DNA of 64,000 nucleotides. Origin: Symsagittifera roscoffensis. Taxonomy: Eukaryota > Xenacoelomorpha > Acoela > Convolutidae. The number at the start of each line of letters is the position of its first letter. The stretch's first letter is position 1. The translations under genes were made by a program, and so were the position numbers. This document shows, piece by piece, positions 36,569-48,900 of the stretch. The DNA is taken from positions 46,051,225 through 46,115,224 of the forward strand of contig NC_087066.1 in NCBI RefSeq assembly GCF_963678635.1, read 5' to 3'. The notes under the pieces are model-generated. The model did no database searches, was not told where the DNA came from, and saw only the letters and a program-made list of their open reading frames with translations.

Positions 36569-39500
36569 TTAATTTGAGCTGAATAGCAGTTGTTTTTGTT
36601 TAAGCCGTTTTGATCTAAAATCGAACAGAACCAGTTTTGTCTGTTCGCTCAGATTGCGACTGCCGACTGCACAGACTAGCATGTGTTCGTTGCACTTGAT
36701 ACGCCACACCACTCCTCCGAACCCACTCGAGTCCAACTTCAAGAGATCCCTGACGAAGTGACCCGTGTGCACATTCCACAGCTTCACAGTGCCATCGTCA
36801 CTCGCACTCACAACATACTTGTCTCTCCTGCAGAACTGCAGTCCAGTCACTGCGCTTGAGTGCTTGTGATTACCACTGACACTATTACCACTACAGCCAT
36901 TACTACTACCACTACCCCCACTCTGCAGTAGTGTGTGAACACACTCGCCCCTTTTCATGTCCCAAACTTTGACTGTGGAGTCTGCGTTGCCTGAGATGAG
37001 TACACCGCCGTTGCTGTTCACTATCATGCTGCTTGTGAGCGACCTGTGACCTCTGAGCACATGGACTAATTTGCCCAGCTTCGCATTCCACACTATGATG
37101 GAGGCATCCAGAGATCCACTGACGATATGGGTTCCGTCGAACTGCAGAGAGTAAACCCGCTGTGAGTGGCCTTCCAAGGTGTGTAGACATGTGAGAGAAT
37201 TCAATTTCCACACTCTAACATGGCAATCGTATGCGCCCGAGACAATGAGTGATCCGTCGAACGCCACACACCTAGAAAGGATAACAGGCGAAAATTTACC
37301 GTCATGATGGTCGAAGTAACAAATTTCATTCACGAAAAAGATGGATGAACAAGTCGATCATCGTCGTCGCCATTACAACAGAAAAGTTCTACAAAAAACA
37401 ACAGCGCTGTTTTGTAAGCATAAGTTCAGAATAAATTGCTGCAAGAGACCTAGGTATAGCAGCTGTAATAATTGAAATTCTACAGCAGTCTTTACTGGCC
37501 AATTTCTTCGCTAAAACAAGCCTGCATTTCACAAAAGCGCTTTCACTTTTGAAAAAAATTTAAATGCTGAAAAAAACTAGGTGAACCAACTTTTTCGTAT
37601 GTCTCAATAAACAAACAACTAGAGGCCCAGCTAAATCTGAAGATACGTGCCTGATATTGATTGATATTGGTATACTCACGCGGAACAGAAAATGTGATTT
37701 CAAAAATTGGACTTTGCACAAAACCTTAATTCTTTCACTACTAATTTCGAGATATTCAAATTTCCCAAGGAGACAACAATTCTCTTACAAAAACTTATGA
37801 AGTCGCCGCTTCTGAGGAAGCAATTATCGCAACTGGTTTTTTCAATGAACGTTTCATCTCAGATTTAATTGTGAAAATTTATAGAAAATTCAAAAAAACT
37901 TCTAAAAAACGGTCAGAAGTTCTAAAAAAACGGTCAAAAGACTTTCCCAAATCCATATCTTGCTTCTGCAAAAAGCAGGCTGTGGCCGCTTAAGCAGATA
38001 AGATTCTCAAAACCGGGTTTCTCGATTGAACACAACCTAAGAATTTGCACGCTAGTGTTCGCGTAAAGTCAAAAAGTTTCCAAAAAACTGTCAAAGTTTC
38101 ACAACTTTAACTTATTTGAGCCAAAACTTTTTTAAATCAAATTGGGCATGGACAATTAAAAACATAAATTTGAAATTGAATAGTTAGCGAGAAAAGTCCA
38201 AAAAAAAACGATCAACATTTAAAAAAATTTTGGCATTTCCGAGAATCAGCCTTTTGGGTGAAAATAAGACCTAGACGCTTACGCAGAAGGAAATTATGCA
38301 ACCTGTAACTTCGATTGAGCCCAAAATGTCAGGTTTGGGAGGGCAGTTTGAGAAAAACAAAAAAGGTCAAAAAATCCAAGGGCCGTAACTTTTGGTGTCA
38401 GAAAAATTGTGGCGTAGTTGCTTAAGCAAATGAGCTTCCCATTACCAATTTTTTAAATTAAACCCAAAATCTCAGATATGGCAGGGAAGTTTTTGAGAAT
38501 ACTGAAAAAGTTTGCAAAACTGTCAAAAAATCAAAAAAACTGTTTGTATAAAAATTTTTTTGAGTAGCCGCTTCTGCAGGGGAGCTTCACATTGCCCATT
38601 AACTCTATTGAACCCACAAAATCGATTGAAAAATGCGTCAAATAATCCCCCACACAGCCAAAGATAAAGTGGTCAAATAATCCCCAACAAGGCCAAAGAC
38701 AGAGTGGTCAAGTAAAAAAAGACTCTAGGGGAATATGCAGGCACACGGAGGAGTTCACTTGATAAATTTTTTTCGAAACTCTGAGCAAAAGAAAAACATT
38801 TGCAAATTGAAAAAATTTTCCAGAACGATAAAAAGAACTCCAACAAACCGATTGTTAAATATACAACCAATTTGAAAAGTGCGGAGGGAAGTGTTAAAAT
38901 TATGTTTCTCATAAAACGACCCAAAACTAGGACATTAAGCCGATGAAAAAAAAGGCCGAAAAAAACTGAGCCGAGAATTTTTTTCAGCGGAACAAAAAAC
39001 AAAGAAAATACGAAGTCAAGGTAAAAAAAATGCAAATTGTAGGAGTAAATGAAACACTCAAAGCAGCATTAAAGAAAAATGCGTGCATCAAAAAACAATA
39101 ATTCCAAGATGTGACAACTAAGCCAAAAGCAGATAAATAATTGGCCAACAATTTTATTTGAAGCAGAATATTTCCCTTTTGAAAAAAAAACAGGTCCTAG
39201 TCAGATTTGAAATCAGGAAATTTCCTGTGAAAGGCATACTCGTTACCCTCAGACTAAGCTGGCTGGGAACGCAAAGAAATCTGAATTCATTATGAACCAA
39301 GATACAAGTGATTCTGTTAAACATGTTGTTAACCCGAAAAAAGTCTATATTCCAGTTTGATAACGCTTACTAATCGCAAGCGTAAATAGAAAATGAGACG
39401 GAACAAATCGAATTTTTTTGGGAAAAAAGAAAACCATTTCAGAAAAACACAACCATCAGTATTAAGTAAGCTTTTAATATTTACATAGTGGCCACTGAGC

Positions 39501-42365
39501 CGAAAACAAGTGGGTATACGCCCATTGAGCCGACAATAAAAAATGTCATAAAAATTTGGAGCATTAAGTTTTGTAACTTTGACATCTTGCAACACAAACT
39601 ACCTGTTTTTTTAAAGAAAAAATCAAAGTTATTTTTTTTCCGAAGTTACACAAAATACGGTACCTAAGCCTATAAAACAAAAGCTGAAACCATTTAGGCT
39701 GAATAAGCTTTCAAGCGAAAAAAAAACAAAGGAAAACCAAGGAAAATACATGTCGCGGCTATTAATTTTATAGCTTACAGAAGCAAACTAAAAACACTTG
39801 CATCTGCAATGAAAACTGCTGACAAGACATTAAAATTACCCAATGTGTCAACAAAGCCGACAAAACATAAGCAGACAAACGAAAATCCAACAATTCATTT
39901 TTTCACGGAAAATTTTCAAACTTTTAACATAAATACTGAGAAACACATAGTCAGGCCGGTACTTTATCTACAAAGGCAACCGCGTCATCTCTAGACCAAG
40001 TGGGAACGAGTCTCGAAGTTGTTAAGGTTCACTAGGAAAGCAACTTTACGTTCCAGATTTTGGCTCTTTGAAAATCCCCTCACCACATTTCAAAATTTAC
40101 GTTTTCATAGTTTTTGTACTTGTTATTATGGCTAAATGCGTGACGTAACGAGGTAAAGTATGAAGAACAAATATGTTCACAACAGTCAGTTTGTGCAACC
40201 TGCTTAATTTCATTGCATTGTTGTAAAAAAGTCTAGTTGCTCTCGTAAGTGTAATAAAGATAAACGTTTTACCGAAGTAAGCAAGCGTATTTGATTATTT
40301 TTGCAATTCGTTCTGTCTTTCTCTTCAATTTGTACTCAATAAGAGCCAACTGTTTAATTTATACACTGGTAGCTTGATGACAAAAACCTCTCCCCGAAAA
40401 AATTAGCCCCTGCCATACAGACCTGACAGCGGCCATGTGGCCCAAAAGGACTCCTATCTCCCGCCCACTCTCTACATCCCACACATGCACTGTCGCATCC
40501 CTCGCCCCACTCACTGCAATGTTCTCGTGCACGGCTATACACCGCACAGTTGAGGTGTGTCCTTCCAAAGTGTGCAACAGCTCCCCCGTTCTCACACTCC
40601 AAACCTAACAACACCAACTAACTCAACAATCATAGGAGCGAGCCCAGACCACACATTAGGCATTTTTCTCAATTCCTCCCTTTAAAAAAACTGAATATTT
40701 TCCTCTTTCTATTGCCGTCCGCCAGGGCTGACAAATTGCACCACGTTTTTCAATTTTTAGAGAATTGAAGAAACGATGCTCATTTTCATGCCCAAAAAAT
40801 AGAAAAATTAGACACAAATTTCAATTATAACGTTCAAATTTTAGTCGCAAAAAGTCACCTTAGTTTCAATTTTAAGGAAACTTTCAAGGTAATCACTTTA
40901 TGCATTTTTTCAAGCCATTTGAAAAAGCACATCAATTCAAAATTTCATTACGCCGCGACATTGGGATAATTAGGTGTTAGTAACCTATGTAAGTTTCCTC
41001 ACTACGTTCATTGACACTTAAAAATTTAGCTCAAATTCTTACGTTTTTTAATCTATAATTGCAAGAATTTTTGTGCTATTACACAAGAAATATTCCTAAA
41101 ATCTGACACGCATTGGTTGCATTTCCTACTTTTAAAGTTCGATCAGTAGAACCGCTGACAATTTTATCACGGGTTACTTCACAGGACCAGACACCTCCTT
41201 GATGTCCAATGAGGACCAGAGGACATGGCGGCATCCGAAGTTCACTTGAACTATCACTTCTCGCTTCCACATCATCCAGGTCCCAGATAGTTATGCTACA
41301 GTCGTCAGAGCCACAGATCACTTTGTTTTCGTGCAGCAGTAGACAAGTGATCACATGGTTGTCGTGGCTGGGCCAACTGGCTGAACTTGACATGGTTCTC
41401 CAATTGTACTCGACCTCGGCGTCTTCTAAACAGGCCGATTTCCAGTCTTTGTCAAACTGATGCATCTCACTTGGGGGCGCGACAGCAGTGGGATTCGATC
41501 CACTCACTTGCACACCTGATTCGTGACACTTCTCTCTCCATAACAGGTTATCGTCAGCTATGCTTCTCCAATCTTGGGAAACTAAGCAGCAATTGCAGAG
41601 ATCTTTAGGGCTAAGGTATCGGAACACTCGCAATCCAACCTCACGAGGCAGTTTGGAAATGATGTCAAACTGGAACTGTGGCTCTATCATAGAGTACATG
41701 TAGCGCAATTGGTCGAAATTGCACGTATCTAGGAGTCTGTCTAATGCCGTGTGTTTGTCTGATAGAGGAAACTGGCTGAACTGAGCGAGCCAGTCGCCTA
41801 TGTGAGCAGGTGGCGGGGATGGCGGAGGAGAGTAACCCGAATCATCACACACCAGAGGACTCGCTGGATTGTTCGGCGAGTAGTTTTTGGCAGCCCTTGA
41901 CATGAAGCAGGCGTATGCTGAAGTCAAAGGCAGAGATCCGGGCGACTGAGGCGAAAGTGCCGTTGAGTCCACCGAAGATACTGTTATGGCCGATGTAGAG
42001 ACGGGACTCCCACCTCCTGCTATGTCCTGAAGTGTCCCCGTATGGCCATGACCTTGAACTATTCCTTCCATAAAGTGAGATAATTGGGAACTATTCATAG
42101 GAGTGACAGTGTTCAGTTGATGGGTTGCAACTGATCGATTAGCATTGATTTCATCTCGCCCATTAGTTCGCAAGCTTGATGCCAAACTCGTACTTTGACT
42201 AAGGGAGGATGTGCAAATGTCCGTTCTCAGCGATTTGGAAGTCGACGCTTCTGAGGTACCTTCGTCTGAGGTATTATCAGCCAACTTGGGCGAATCCTCA
42301 TTGGTCGTTGAAGTCGAAGCTAAGCTGGAGTCATTAGTTGAGTCAAAGATCTTAGATCGTTTCAT
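36569..42365 (-). CDS. FBXW7: FBXW7-like F-box/WD40 substrate receptor of SCF ubiquitin ligase
   Basis: Three coding exons, 42365-41130, 40604-40423 and 37271-36569, join in phases 0 and 2 to encode 706 residues, practically the length of human FBXW7 alpha. An in-frame stop precedes the ATG. Residues 1-190 are Ser/Thr/Pro-rich. Residues 190-234 match the dimerisation segment (ends IEPQFQFD). The F-box is 235-284 (ISKLPREV to NLLWREK), followed by eight WD repeats. The three arginines that bind the phosphodegron are kept in TVRC, GARDA and AAVRC, the last codon being split by intron 2. Blade 7 has a Gly/Ser insert (about 15 residues) before SAVTGLQF. FBXW7 recognises phosphorylated cyclin E, Myc and Notch in other animals and works in the nucleus. 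The long N-terminus may come from an alternative first exon not visible here. Confidence 0.93.
37850..39390 (-). mobile_element. Dispersed element family B, copy 3 (reverse), in FBXW7 intron 2
   Basis: Inverse of 9195-10450 over nearly its whole length: the head near 39375, AACAGAATCACTTGTATCT, the tRNA-like middle near 39200-39260, GAAATATTCTGCTTC, TTATCTGCTTTTGGCT, and the tail of repeated units (CTTACGCAGAAG-type words at 38280, 37990 and 38570 on the plus strand). It fills about half of intron 2. Confidence 0.6.
39640..40030 (-). mobile_element. SINE-like relative of family B
   Basis: The minus strand has TTGTCTGCTTATG then TTTTGTCGGCTT, and TTCAGCCTAAATGGTTTCAG, shared with the downstream half of family B copies and with 53190-53520. 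A tRNA-like segment lies at about 39955-40010. Inside FBXW7 intron 2. Confidence 0.45.
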
Positions 42366-42401
42366 AACTTCCAACTCAGCGTATCATACACAACATTGCG
42401 A

Positions 42402-42443
42402 CCTACAACAGAAGTTCGTTTGCCATCAAAAATAACGTTTTAT
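42402..42443 (-). promoter_or_regulatory. AATAAA and 3' splice site between RBM45 and FBXW7
   Basis: On the minus strand AATAAA (42443-42438) lies 210 bases after the RBM45 stop. It is followed within 35 bases by TTCTGTTGTAG, a good 3' splice site ending at 42403, 37 bases before the FBXW7 ATG. The splice site could serve a 5'-UTR intron or receive a trans-spliced leader. Nothing promoter-like is obvious between the two genes. Confidence 0.45.
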
Positions 42444-42653
42444 TGGTAGTGACCAGACGATACTTCCAAATTTTCTACAAATAAGAACTCTTATTTTGAC
42501 AATTGCAGCTATAAAGCACATATTCTGGCCTAGTTAAATTAAATATTATTCGCTCCATTTGTAAGAAACGAAAAAAAAAATACTTAGTAAACAAAAAATT
42601 CAGAAATTTACAAATTTTAACGACTTGTCTCTTTAATTTAGAGTTTAGCAAAA

Positions 42654-44900
42654 CTATTGCTTGGCAGTGGCATTTGTTGCCTGTTGCAAAGGATACCAGT
42701 TCATGTTTCTTCCATTAGACGCACTGTTTCGCAACAGCTCTTCGTTTGAAACTAGGACCACACCCCCACTTGGAGATGAATTGGCCGACTGAATTGAGTT
42801 GGTAGTATTATCCCCAAACGTGAAATGATCCTCTTCATCGTCTCCTTCTCCGGGGTGGTAATACTCGTCTTCATCTAAACTAGGTTCAATGCAGTCGTAG
42901 TCTCCATTCTGGCTCCCCCATCCTCCGGCTCCGTCTCCTTCCCCTCCGTAACTTTTTTCAGACTGCTCTTCGAAATAGTTTCCATGTTGATATGCTGCAA
43001 CAGAGCAGTCCGCTCCCTCTTTTCTAATCAAAATATCCCCAAAATTGCTCAAGTTATTTGCACTTTGCACATTTGGCTCGTTTTGAATACACTCGCTGGG
43101 CCAGCAGTTATCGCTGCTGTTCGAGACTCTTTCATTCGCTAGTGCCATCACCCCGTCGTTATTCATAACAGTCGATTTGAACGAGACATTAATGAACTTT
43201 CCGAGAGGATACTCGAAGCCGTTTAGCTTTTCCCTAGCATACAGGGCGTTGAGTGGAGTCTTAAATCTGGGGTAGCAGCACTTGGTTTCCGACTGCTCTT
43301 GCACCTGTGACAATGTACCTGGCGCCGACTCCAGTTTGATATCCTCTAATCCTGGTACAATGTCCAGTAGTTTGAACAATTGCACGTCTGTCAGACTGCG
43401 GTCATAGCGCACTATCATGTCTCGTTGCGGTAGACCCCAGATTGCAGCCGCCATCATTCTCTCCTCGCGATTCAAGCTCACATCAGCCACAGTAGAAACT
43501 TCGCCATTCGTACACTCTTCTCCACTCGTTGGAACCCGAGTTGCAGTTGAGGGCGCTGCTGAATCGCATAAGTTGGATGTCGAAGCTATGACTGGGTGGA
43601 ATCTTATCTGCTTGTTGTTTTCGATTGCATTTGCTGCAAACGACGCTCGTTCGAATTTAATAACTGCTACTCCTTTTGATCTTATGCTGTCTTTGTTTCT
43701 CAAAATATTCACAAATTCAATCTTTCCAAATGCTGAAAAGTAGGCTGACAATGATTCTTCACTGTCACTTGAGTGAATTGACACTCTAATTTTGGATAAC
43801 TTCTCTAAGTATTTTCGTTCCTCGCTTTCCTCTGTAATGTTGGGACTGCTTTTGCTTTTTGACTGTCCTTCGCTTTGAATGCTGTCGCCCGCCTTATCTA
43901 GATCCTGCGCGAGCCTCGCTTTTAAATTTTTATTGCCCAACTTTGGCTTGAAATCACTCACAGCTTCAAGAGCTCTTAGTGCTGCATATGAGCTTGCAAA
44001 CGTGACAAAAGCACAGCCTTTGTTTTGATTGGACTGCTTGTCTTTAATCAAGTACACCTGCTTCACATCGCCATAAGACACGAAGAAGTTTTTCAACTGT
44101 TGTTTTTGCACAGTTTTAGCACATATCACAAACAGACGCGAGTTCGGCGGAGCATCCGGTCGGTTTCCATTCATGAGGATCAAAGTTCCATCCTCATCCT
44201 CTTCGTCGTCTTCCACGGGGCCAAAAAACAGGCGTTGATTATTCGCACTAGAAAAATTACTCGTGGTATGTCTTCGACCGTTGTGGCGTCTATTTCTATT
44301 TGAATTGGTGTTAGAACTTTCAACACCTGTTGTTACACTTGTGAAACCACCAACAGAGTTTGGGCTAAAAGTTGAGGCTGAAAAACTTCCAAAGCCAGAA
44401 GTATGTCTTGGTTGGCCAAAACCAGACGTCTGTCCTGATTGGCCGAACGCAGACGTCTGTCCTGTTTGACCGAAAGCAGACCTCTGCTCTGATTGGCCGA
44501 AAGCAGACGTCTGTCCTGATTGGCCGAAAGCAGACCTCTGTTCTGATTGGCCGAAAGCAGACGTCTGTCCTGATTGGCCGAAACCAGACGTCTGTCCGGA
44601 TTGACCGAAAGCAGATCCCTGTTGGTTGAGTCTATGGGTCTCATCGGTTTGCATAAAACTAGAAGCTGTTAGGCCAACGGAAGAATTTTGCCGAGATTGC
44701 TCGCGGCGATTGCTGTAAGTTGAGTCAGCAATATGGGGGCAATTAAAGCTATTTGAAACATTGGCTGTTGACTGCGGCCATGATGCCGAGGACGACTGCT
44801 GATTATTAGTTTGAGCATAATTTTCATTTCTATCATTTGCAGTTGTTTGCGACATTTCATTGGAACTAATTTGATCAGTTGGGTCTAAATTTGATTCCAT
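42654..44900 (-). CDS. RBM45: RBM45-like RNA-binding protein with FG-repeat N-terminus
   Basis: A single coding exon of 748 codons, ATG at 44900, preceded by a T-rich acceptor AG eight bases upstream. Residues 1-95 are Asn/Ser/Gln-rich. Residues 95-172 hold eight 9-residue units of the type SGQTSAFGQ. RRM1 spans about 254-332 (RLFVI; GCAFVTF) and RRM2 about 369-441. An RRM-like third domain at about 495-575 contains LFKLLDIVPGLED and GFEYPLGKFINVSF, close to the third domain of RBM45. After 580 the chain is acidic and Gly/Ser-rich; the usual C-terminal fourth RRM is missing. RBM45 is a nuclear RNA-binding protein of neural development. The FG-rich start recalls FUS-type or nucleoporin low-complexity domains. 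RBM45 identity is likely; its usual N-terminus is much shorter. Confidence 0.85.
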   Translation of the reverse strand: MESNLDPTDQISSNEMSQTTANDRNENYAQTNNQQSSSASWPQSTANVSNSFNCPHIADSTYSNRREQSRQNSSVGLTASSFMQTDETHRLNQQGSAFGQSGQTSGFGQSGQTSAFGQSEQRSAFGQSGQTSAFGQSEQRSAFGQTGQTSAFGQSGQTSGFGQPRHTSGFGSFSASTFSPNSVGGFTSVTTGVESSNTNSNRNRRHNGRRHTTSNFSSANNQRLFFGPVEDDEEDEDGTLILMNGNRPDAPPNSRLFVICAKTVQKQQLKNFFVSYGDVKQVYLIKDKQSNQNKGCAFVTFASSYAALRALEAVSDFKPKLGNKNLKARLAQDLDKAGDSIQSEGQSKSKSSPNITEESEERKYLEKLSKIRVSIHSSDSEESLSAYFSAFGKIEFVNILRNKDSIRSKGVAVIKFERASFAANAIENNKQIRFHPVIASTSNLCDSAAPSTATRVPTSGEECTNGEVSTVADVSLNREERMMAAAIWGLPQRDMIVRYDRSLTDVQLFKLLDIVPGLEDIKLESAPGTLSQVQEQSETKCCYPRFKTPLNALYAREKLNGFEYPLGKFINVSFKSTVMNNDGVMALANERVSNSSDNCWPSECIQNEPNVQSANNLSNFGDILIRKEGADCSVAAYQHGNYFEEQSEKSYGGEGDGAGGWGSQNGDYDCIEPSLDEDEYYHPGEGDDEEDHFTFGDNTTNSIQSANSSPSGGVVLVSNEELLRNSASNGRNMNWYPLQQATNATAKQ
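44385..44618 (-). repeat. 27-bp coding tandem repeat in RBM45
   Basis: Eight copies of a 27-bp unit coding for nine residues ending FGQ. Two versions (SGQTSAFGQ and SEQRSAFGQ) alternate, so the effective period is partly 54 bp. The repeat also keeps the two other minus-strand and plus-strand frames open, which explains the overlapping open frames there. Confidence 0.9.
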
Positions 44901-45608
44901 GATAAGTCTAAAAAAAGAAGGCTTCTGTAAGAAGACAGCTGTAATCACTACGCATACAATCAACATCACAATCAGAAATACACTCCAGAGTCAAAATCAA
45001 AGTCTAATTAGGTATCTCTTAAACTTGCTAGCGAGCTACGAAACAAAAACTTGTCAAACTATGCGTTCAAGGACAGTTTATGACATCTCGAAACGTTAAG
45101 ACATTTTGAAAGTAATGATACTCTCTGAAAACACTGCTAAACGTTCTTATTATTGCTGAGCTTCAATCGGAAAATATTTTTTCAGGATTGTATTTACATG
45201 CCCCTATATGATTCGGAAATACATGCATGCGTAAAAAAAACTAACTAATTTTTGTTTTTTTTTTCTGCAAAAAATTTTCGAACCCCACACACAAACGATG
45301 AAACAAGTAAACACTGACAATTTTAAATGCGGACATAAAATAAACACTCACAAAAAAGTAAAAGATGCCCTGGAATTTATCAAGTTAAAACATCGGTCAC
45401 CGCCAGGAAGCGAATAACCCCTTCTCCAAAGGCAAGATTCAAGAAGGATACTGTGTATATAAACTTTCAGTGGTATTTTTTTAAATTCGCACCGGTCATT
45501 TATGGCAAAACTTGATTGAAACCCAGGAAAACTCTTGAACATGGAAGTAAATCTGGCAATCTGAGAAACAGTGATTGCCGATCAGAATAAAAGTTCTATG
45601 TTCAAGAG
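44901..45608. promoter_or_regulatory. Divergent intergenic region between RBM45 and a secreted-protein gene
   Basis: About 700 bp separate the RBM45 ATG (minus) from the ATG at 45609 (plus). It must hold 5' leaders and probably promoters for both. No TATA box or other element is convincing. The presence of a promoter is inferred only from position. Confidence 0.35.
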
Positions 45609-45925
45609 ATGACATTTAGAGTCTGGATAGCAGCTTCGGTTGCTGTCTTGTACACTTGGTGTTTCGCCGCTCGAAGGTCTTCGGCGTTCGAGGGGGACGG
45701 GCCATTTCGGTTTGAAATTGAAGACTACGCTCTCTCAAAGTTCACCGACAAATGCTTCGATTCCCCTGGATACGCTGTGATTCAAGCGGAAACCGGATCA
45801 CCTAATGATGCCCCCTTGAACGCGAGTGAGTTTAGCACCACTGCCAAAATCATTTTGGCCGGCGCCATTCTCCTTAATAAACATAATGACAACCTGGACA
45901 GACAATGCGATAATGATGTTGTAAC
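45609..45925 (+). CDS. First coding exon of a secreted or membrane protein
   Basis: ATG at 45609 opens a 105-codon exon ending at the strong donor GTAAGT (45926), phase 2. The first 28 residues form a signal peptide (hydrophobic VWIAASVAVLYTWCFA, then RRSSA). The mature part is acidic with two cysteines (DKC, RQC) and one N-glycosylation site (NAS). It is not recognised as a known family. Later exons were not found with confidence; 51806-52065 (+) is one open candidate but lacks a matching acceptor. The strong donor and the balanced base composition favour a real exon. Confidence 0.5.
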
Positions 45926-48900
45926 GTAAGTTTAGTTAAGATCATTTTTAGTGGCAAAACTAAAGTGGCAAAACTATTATTCAGAGAAAGTGGTCGTAGA
46001 GCGGTGAAAGACTTAACTTCTCTCGGTTGAGAAACTGGGGTTTCGATTACATGCCCCATGATCTCCGTTTGTTGCGGAAACATTCTAAGGAAACAGTAAC
46101 TATATCCACCACTGAGTGTTGGTTGCGACATAATTGTCTCTTGTCTTTTGAGCATATATACTGTGCAATTAGCACAGATTATTTCGACCATAGCTTAAAA
46201 AAAACGAATTTTTTTCTTCAATTGAGTCGTTTTTTTTTTCTGTGTGGTGTGATAAAACGATCAGAACGAAAAACTAGAACTTAAGCATATTCAGCAGTCA
46301 TAGTAAAATAGGCAAATTAGAACCATTTTTATCGAAAAAAATACCAGAAAAAATGAAAATTCAGAAAAAAATGAAATGCAGAAATTGGGAAGTTTTTGAT
46401 TCCCAAAATGAGTAAACTTAGTTTTTGGAGTTTTTTAGCGCCGAGTAAAACTAAGTTTTCACGGCTGAAATTAAGCATTAATTACCTATTGTAAGCCAAA
46501 CGCTAGTGAAACAAACGTTAGCGAAACCAGTAGAACGCGATTAAGAAATAAGGATAGATCCTTTGCGAAATAAGGATTGATCTTCTGGACTCTAACTGAA
46601 CTTGATATCATCAACGGATAATTTTCTATCTGCTAGAAAGTTAACATAATAAAATTTACTATGAAACTTGGAATGCGCCCCTCAATGGCCGAAATATGTT
46701 CAATTGCCATCATTGTCAAACGCCATATCTATACCGTTGTTGTTGTTCTACTAAAAAAAGGTTGAAATTAGGTTGAAATTGAGAATCCCCTTCAAGGTCA
46801 AACAATGGCTGCTTTTCAGTAGTCTTTTCTGATTAATTTTTATTGTTGTGAGACATGATTTGAAATCAGGCATACCGAATGCTTTTTAATAGCTCAACTC
46901 AAAACTTATATGATTTGGATGCTATCTATAAATTTTAGTAAGTATCCGAGGGAACTTGGGTGAATAGGAACAGAGGTTCTTTCTAATATTCGGCATTTAG
47001 GACCAAGGACTTAAATCTCTTGGTACATGGTACAGTGGAGCCAGTAAAACCCTCCTGGATTTAATATTTTTAAAGAGCGGCTAAATCCACAGGGTACAAT
47101 TCCGTGGTGAAATGGAAGCAATTTTCAATGCTAGCCGTTACTAGGAGGATAGGTTTAGATTTAGATGCTCTTCGATAGCAAAAACCAACGGAGAGCTCAC
47201 TTGCATAGTCGCTATTCTAGTGACTGGAGCATGAGAATACAACATACTAATCGTTGCGTGAACACGAAATAAGGAATCACTGAAACTAATTGGAGAATGA
47301 GTGTAAAAGGATCAAGGCAATCGGTGTAGGGAACAAAAATAACATACCCCTGAAAATAAGACCAAAGATTTTGTTACCCTCAAGTAGGACAATGAAAAAT
47401 GCAAATAAACACGCAATGATTACAATTTCTGATTTAACGACTGGTTCAAATGACATCGTAATTGGGCATTCAATATCTAGTCTTTGTTTTAGAGGAAACT
47501 GAACTGGAATGAGTCCAGCAAAACATTTCACGCTGTGCTAAGTGATTTATGTCAAATTTGCGAGCTCGGGGATTCCGAAGACACTTCGAATAAGCGATAT
47601 CTACTTTTGACGAAAATGGCAAAGAAGTTTTCTTACTACTGCCAATCTAAGAAAAGTGGTAGACTGGTGCACAAATAATCATTAGACAACTAACTGTTCA
47701 TGGAGTCAAATAAATCATTTTGGCTGAAAGATTCCCAACTACAAAGGCGAATTTTTTTGTGCGTTTCAAGTTCAAATCAGAGACAGTTTCAAATCCTTAG
47801 GTCTTTTTATTAATAAAAAACTAACATTTAAAAGTCACATTGACATGTGTAACTGTTTCACTGTTTTTTTTATGATTTATATGCACCAGTATATTCCAGT
47901 CCAAAAAAAAAACAGCCATGGCCTACTGACATACGGTTACTCAACAAAAACGACTCTTAATTGCGTTCTTTTAATGCAAAAAAGAATCCTTAGATGAAGT
48001 TTTTCAAACGCAAGTTAGATCATATACAATGTTTTCAGCCGAAATGCTATCGCAACAGTATCCTAACTATTTTTTATGAAGCAACCAAAGAGACTATTGA
48101 TCAAATTTTAAAGAGATCGCCGCTTTGTTTCCTAAAGATTTCACAGTTTTCAGACAAGATTGAAAGAATAATTTTGAATAAGTCACCGCTTTGTTTCCTA
48201 AAAGTTCCGCAGTTTTCAGATGGGAAATAAAATTCTACATTCTATTCCTTGTTAACAAAAACCGGTTAAAGTCAAGGTTGATAAATTTTTCTAAACAAAC
48301 AAACAAACAAACAAACTCATTCCTGTAAATATTCAAAAACTGTCAAAAAAAAGTTTTATAATGAATTAAGACGCTCTCCATAAACAAAAACTTAGAACTT
48401 TTTGACCTGATCTAAACAAGTGACAGTAAATCAGCTTATTTCTTCACTCCAACCTTATGTAAGGTTATCCAGGGCTCATGATTTGTCCCTGTGTGCTATT
48501 AATATGCATCGTTTGTTGTATTATAAACACACAAAAAGCATTCAAATTCAAAAATCGGTAGCTTTTCGAAATTTCAGTTTAATAAAAAAAAATCCAGACA
48601 ATCGAAATATACGAAAAAATTACGCGGAGCTTTGCAACATTCGCGATGCAATTAAGACATTGCGTTACAAGATTTTCAATAGAAAAAACGATGAAGTCAA
48701 TTTAGCTGAAAAGTAAACTGAAATTAAGCTGAATAAATGAGGCGGAAAAAAATAATTGAAAAAACTGGAAAAAAGTAATATCTATAAAAACTTCCGACCT
48801 TTGTCCAAGATGAGGATCATAAAGTATTATCAAGTATTGAAAATCAATGACCGAGTGTCAAATAAGCAAAAACAAAGCTCGACCCTCGTTAAGCCGAAAA

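Noticed and set aside
44372-44644. Repetitive open frames on both strands over RBM45
   Set aside because: By-products of the 27-bp coding repeat; only the minus-strand frame continues into RRM domains.
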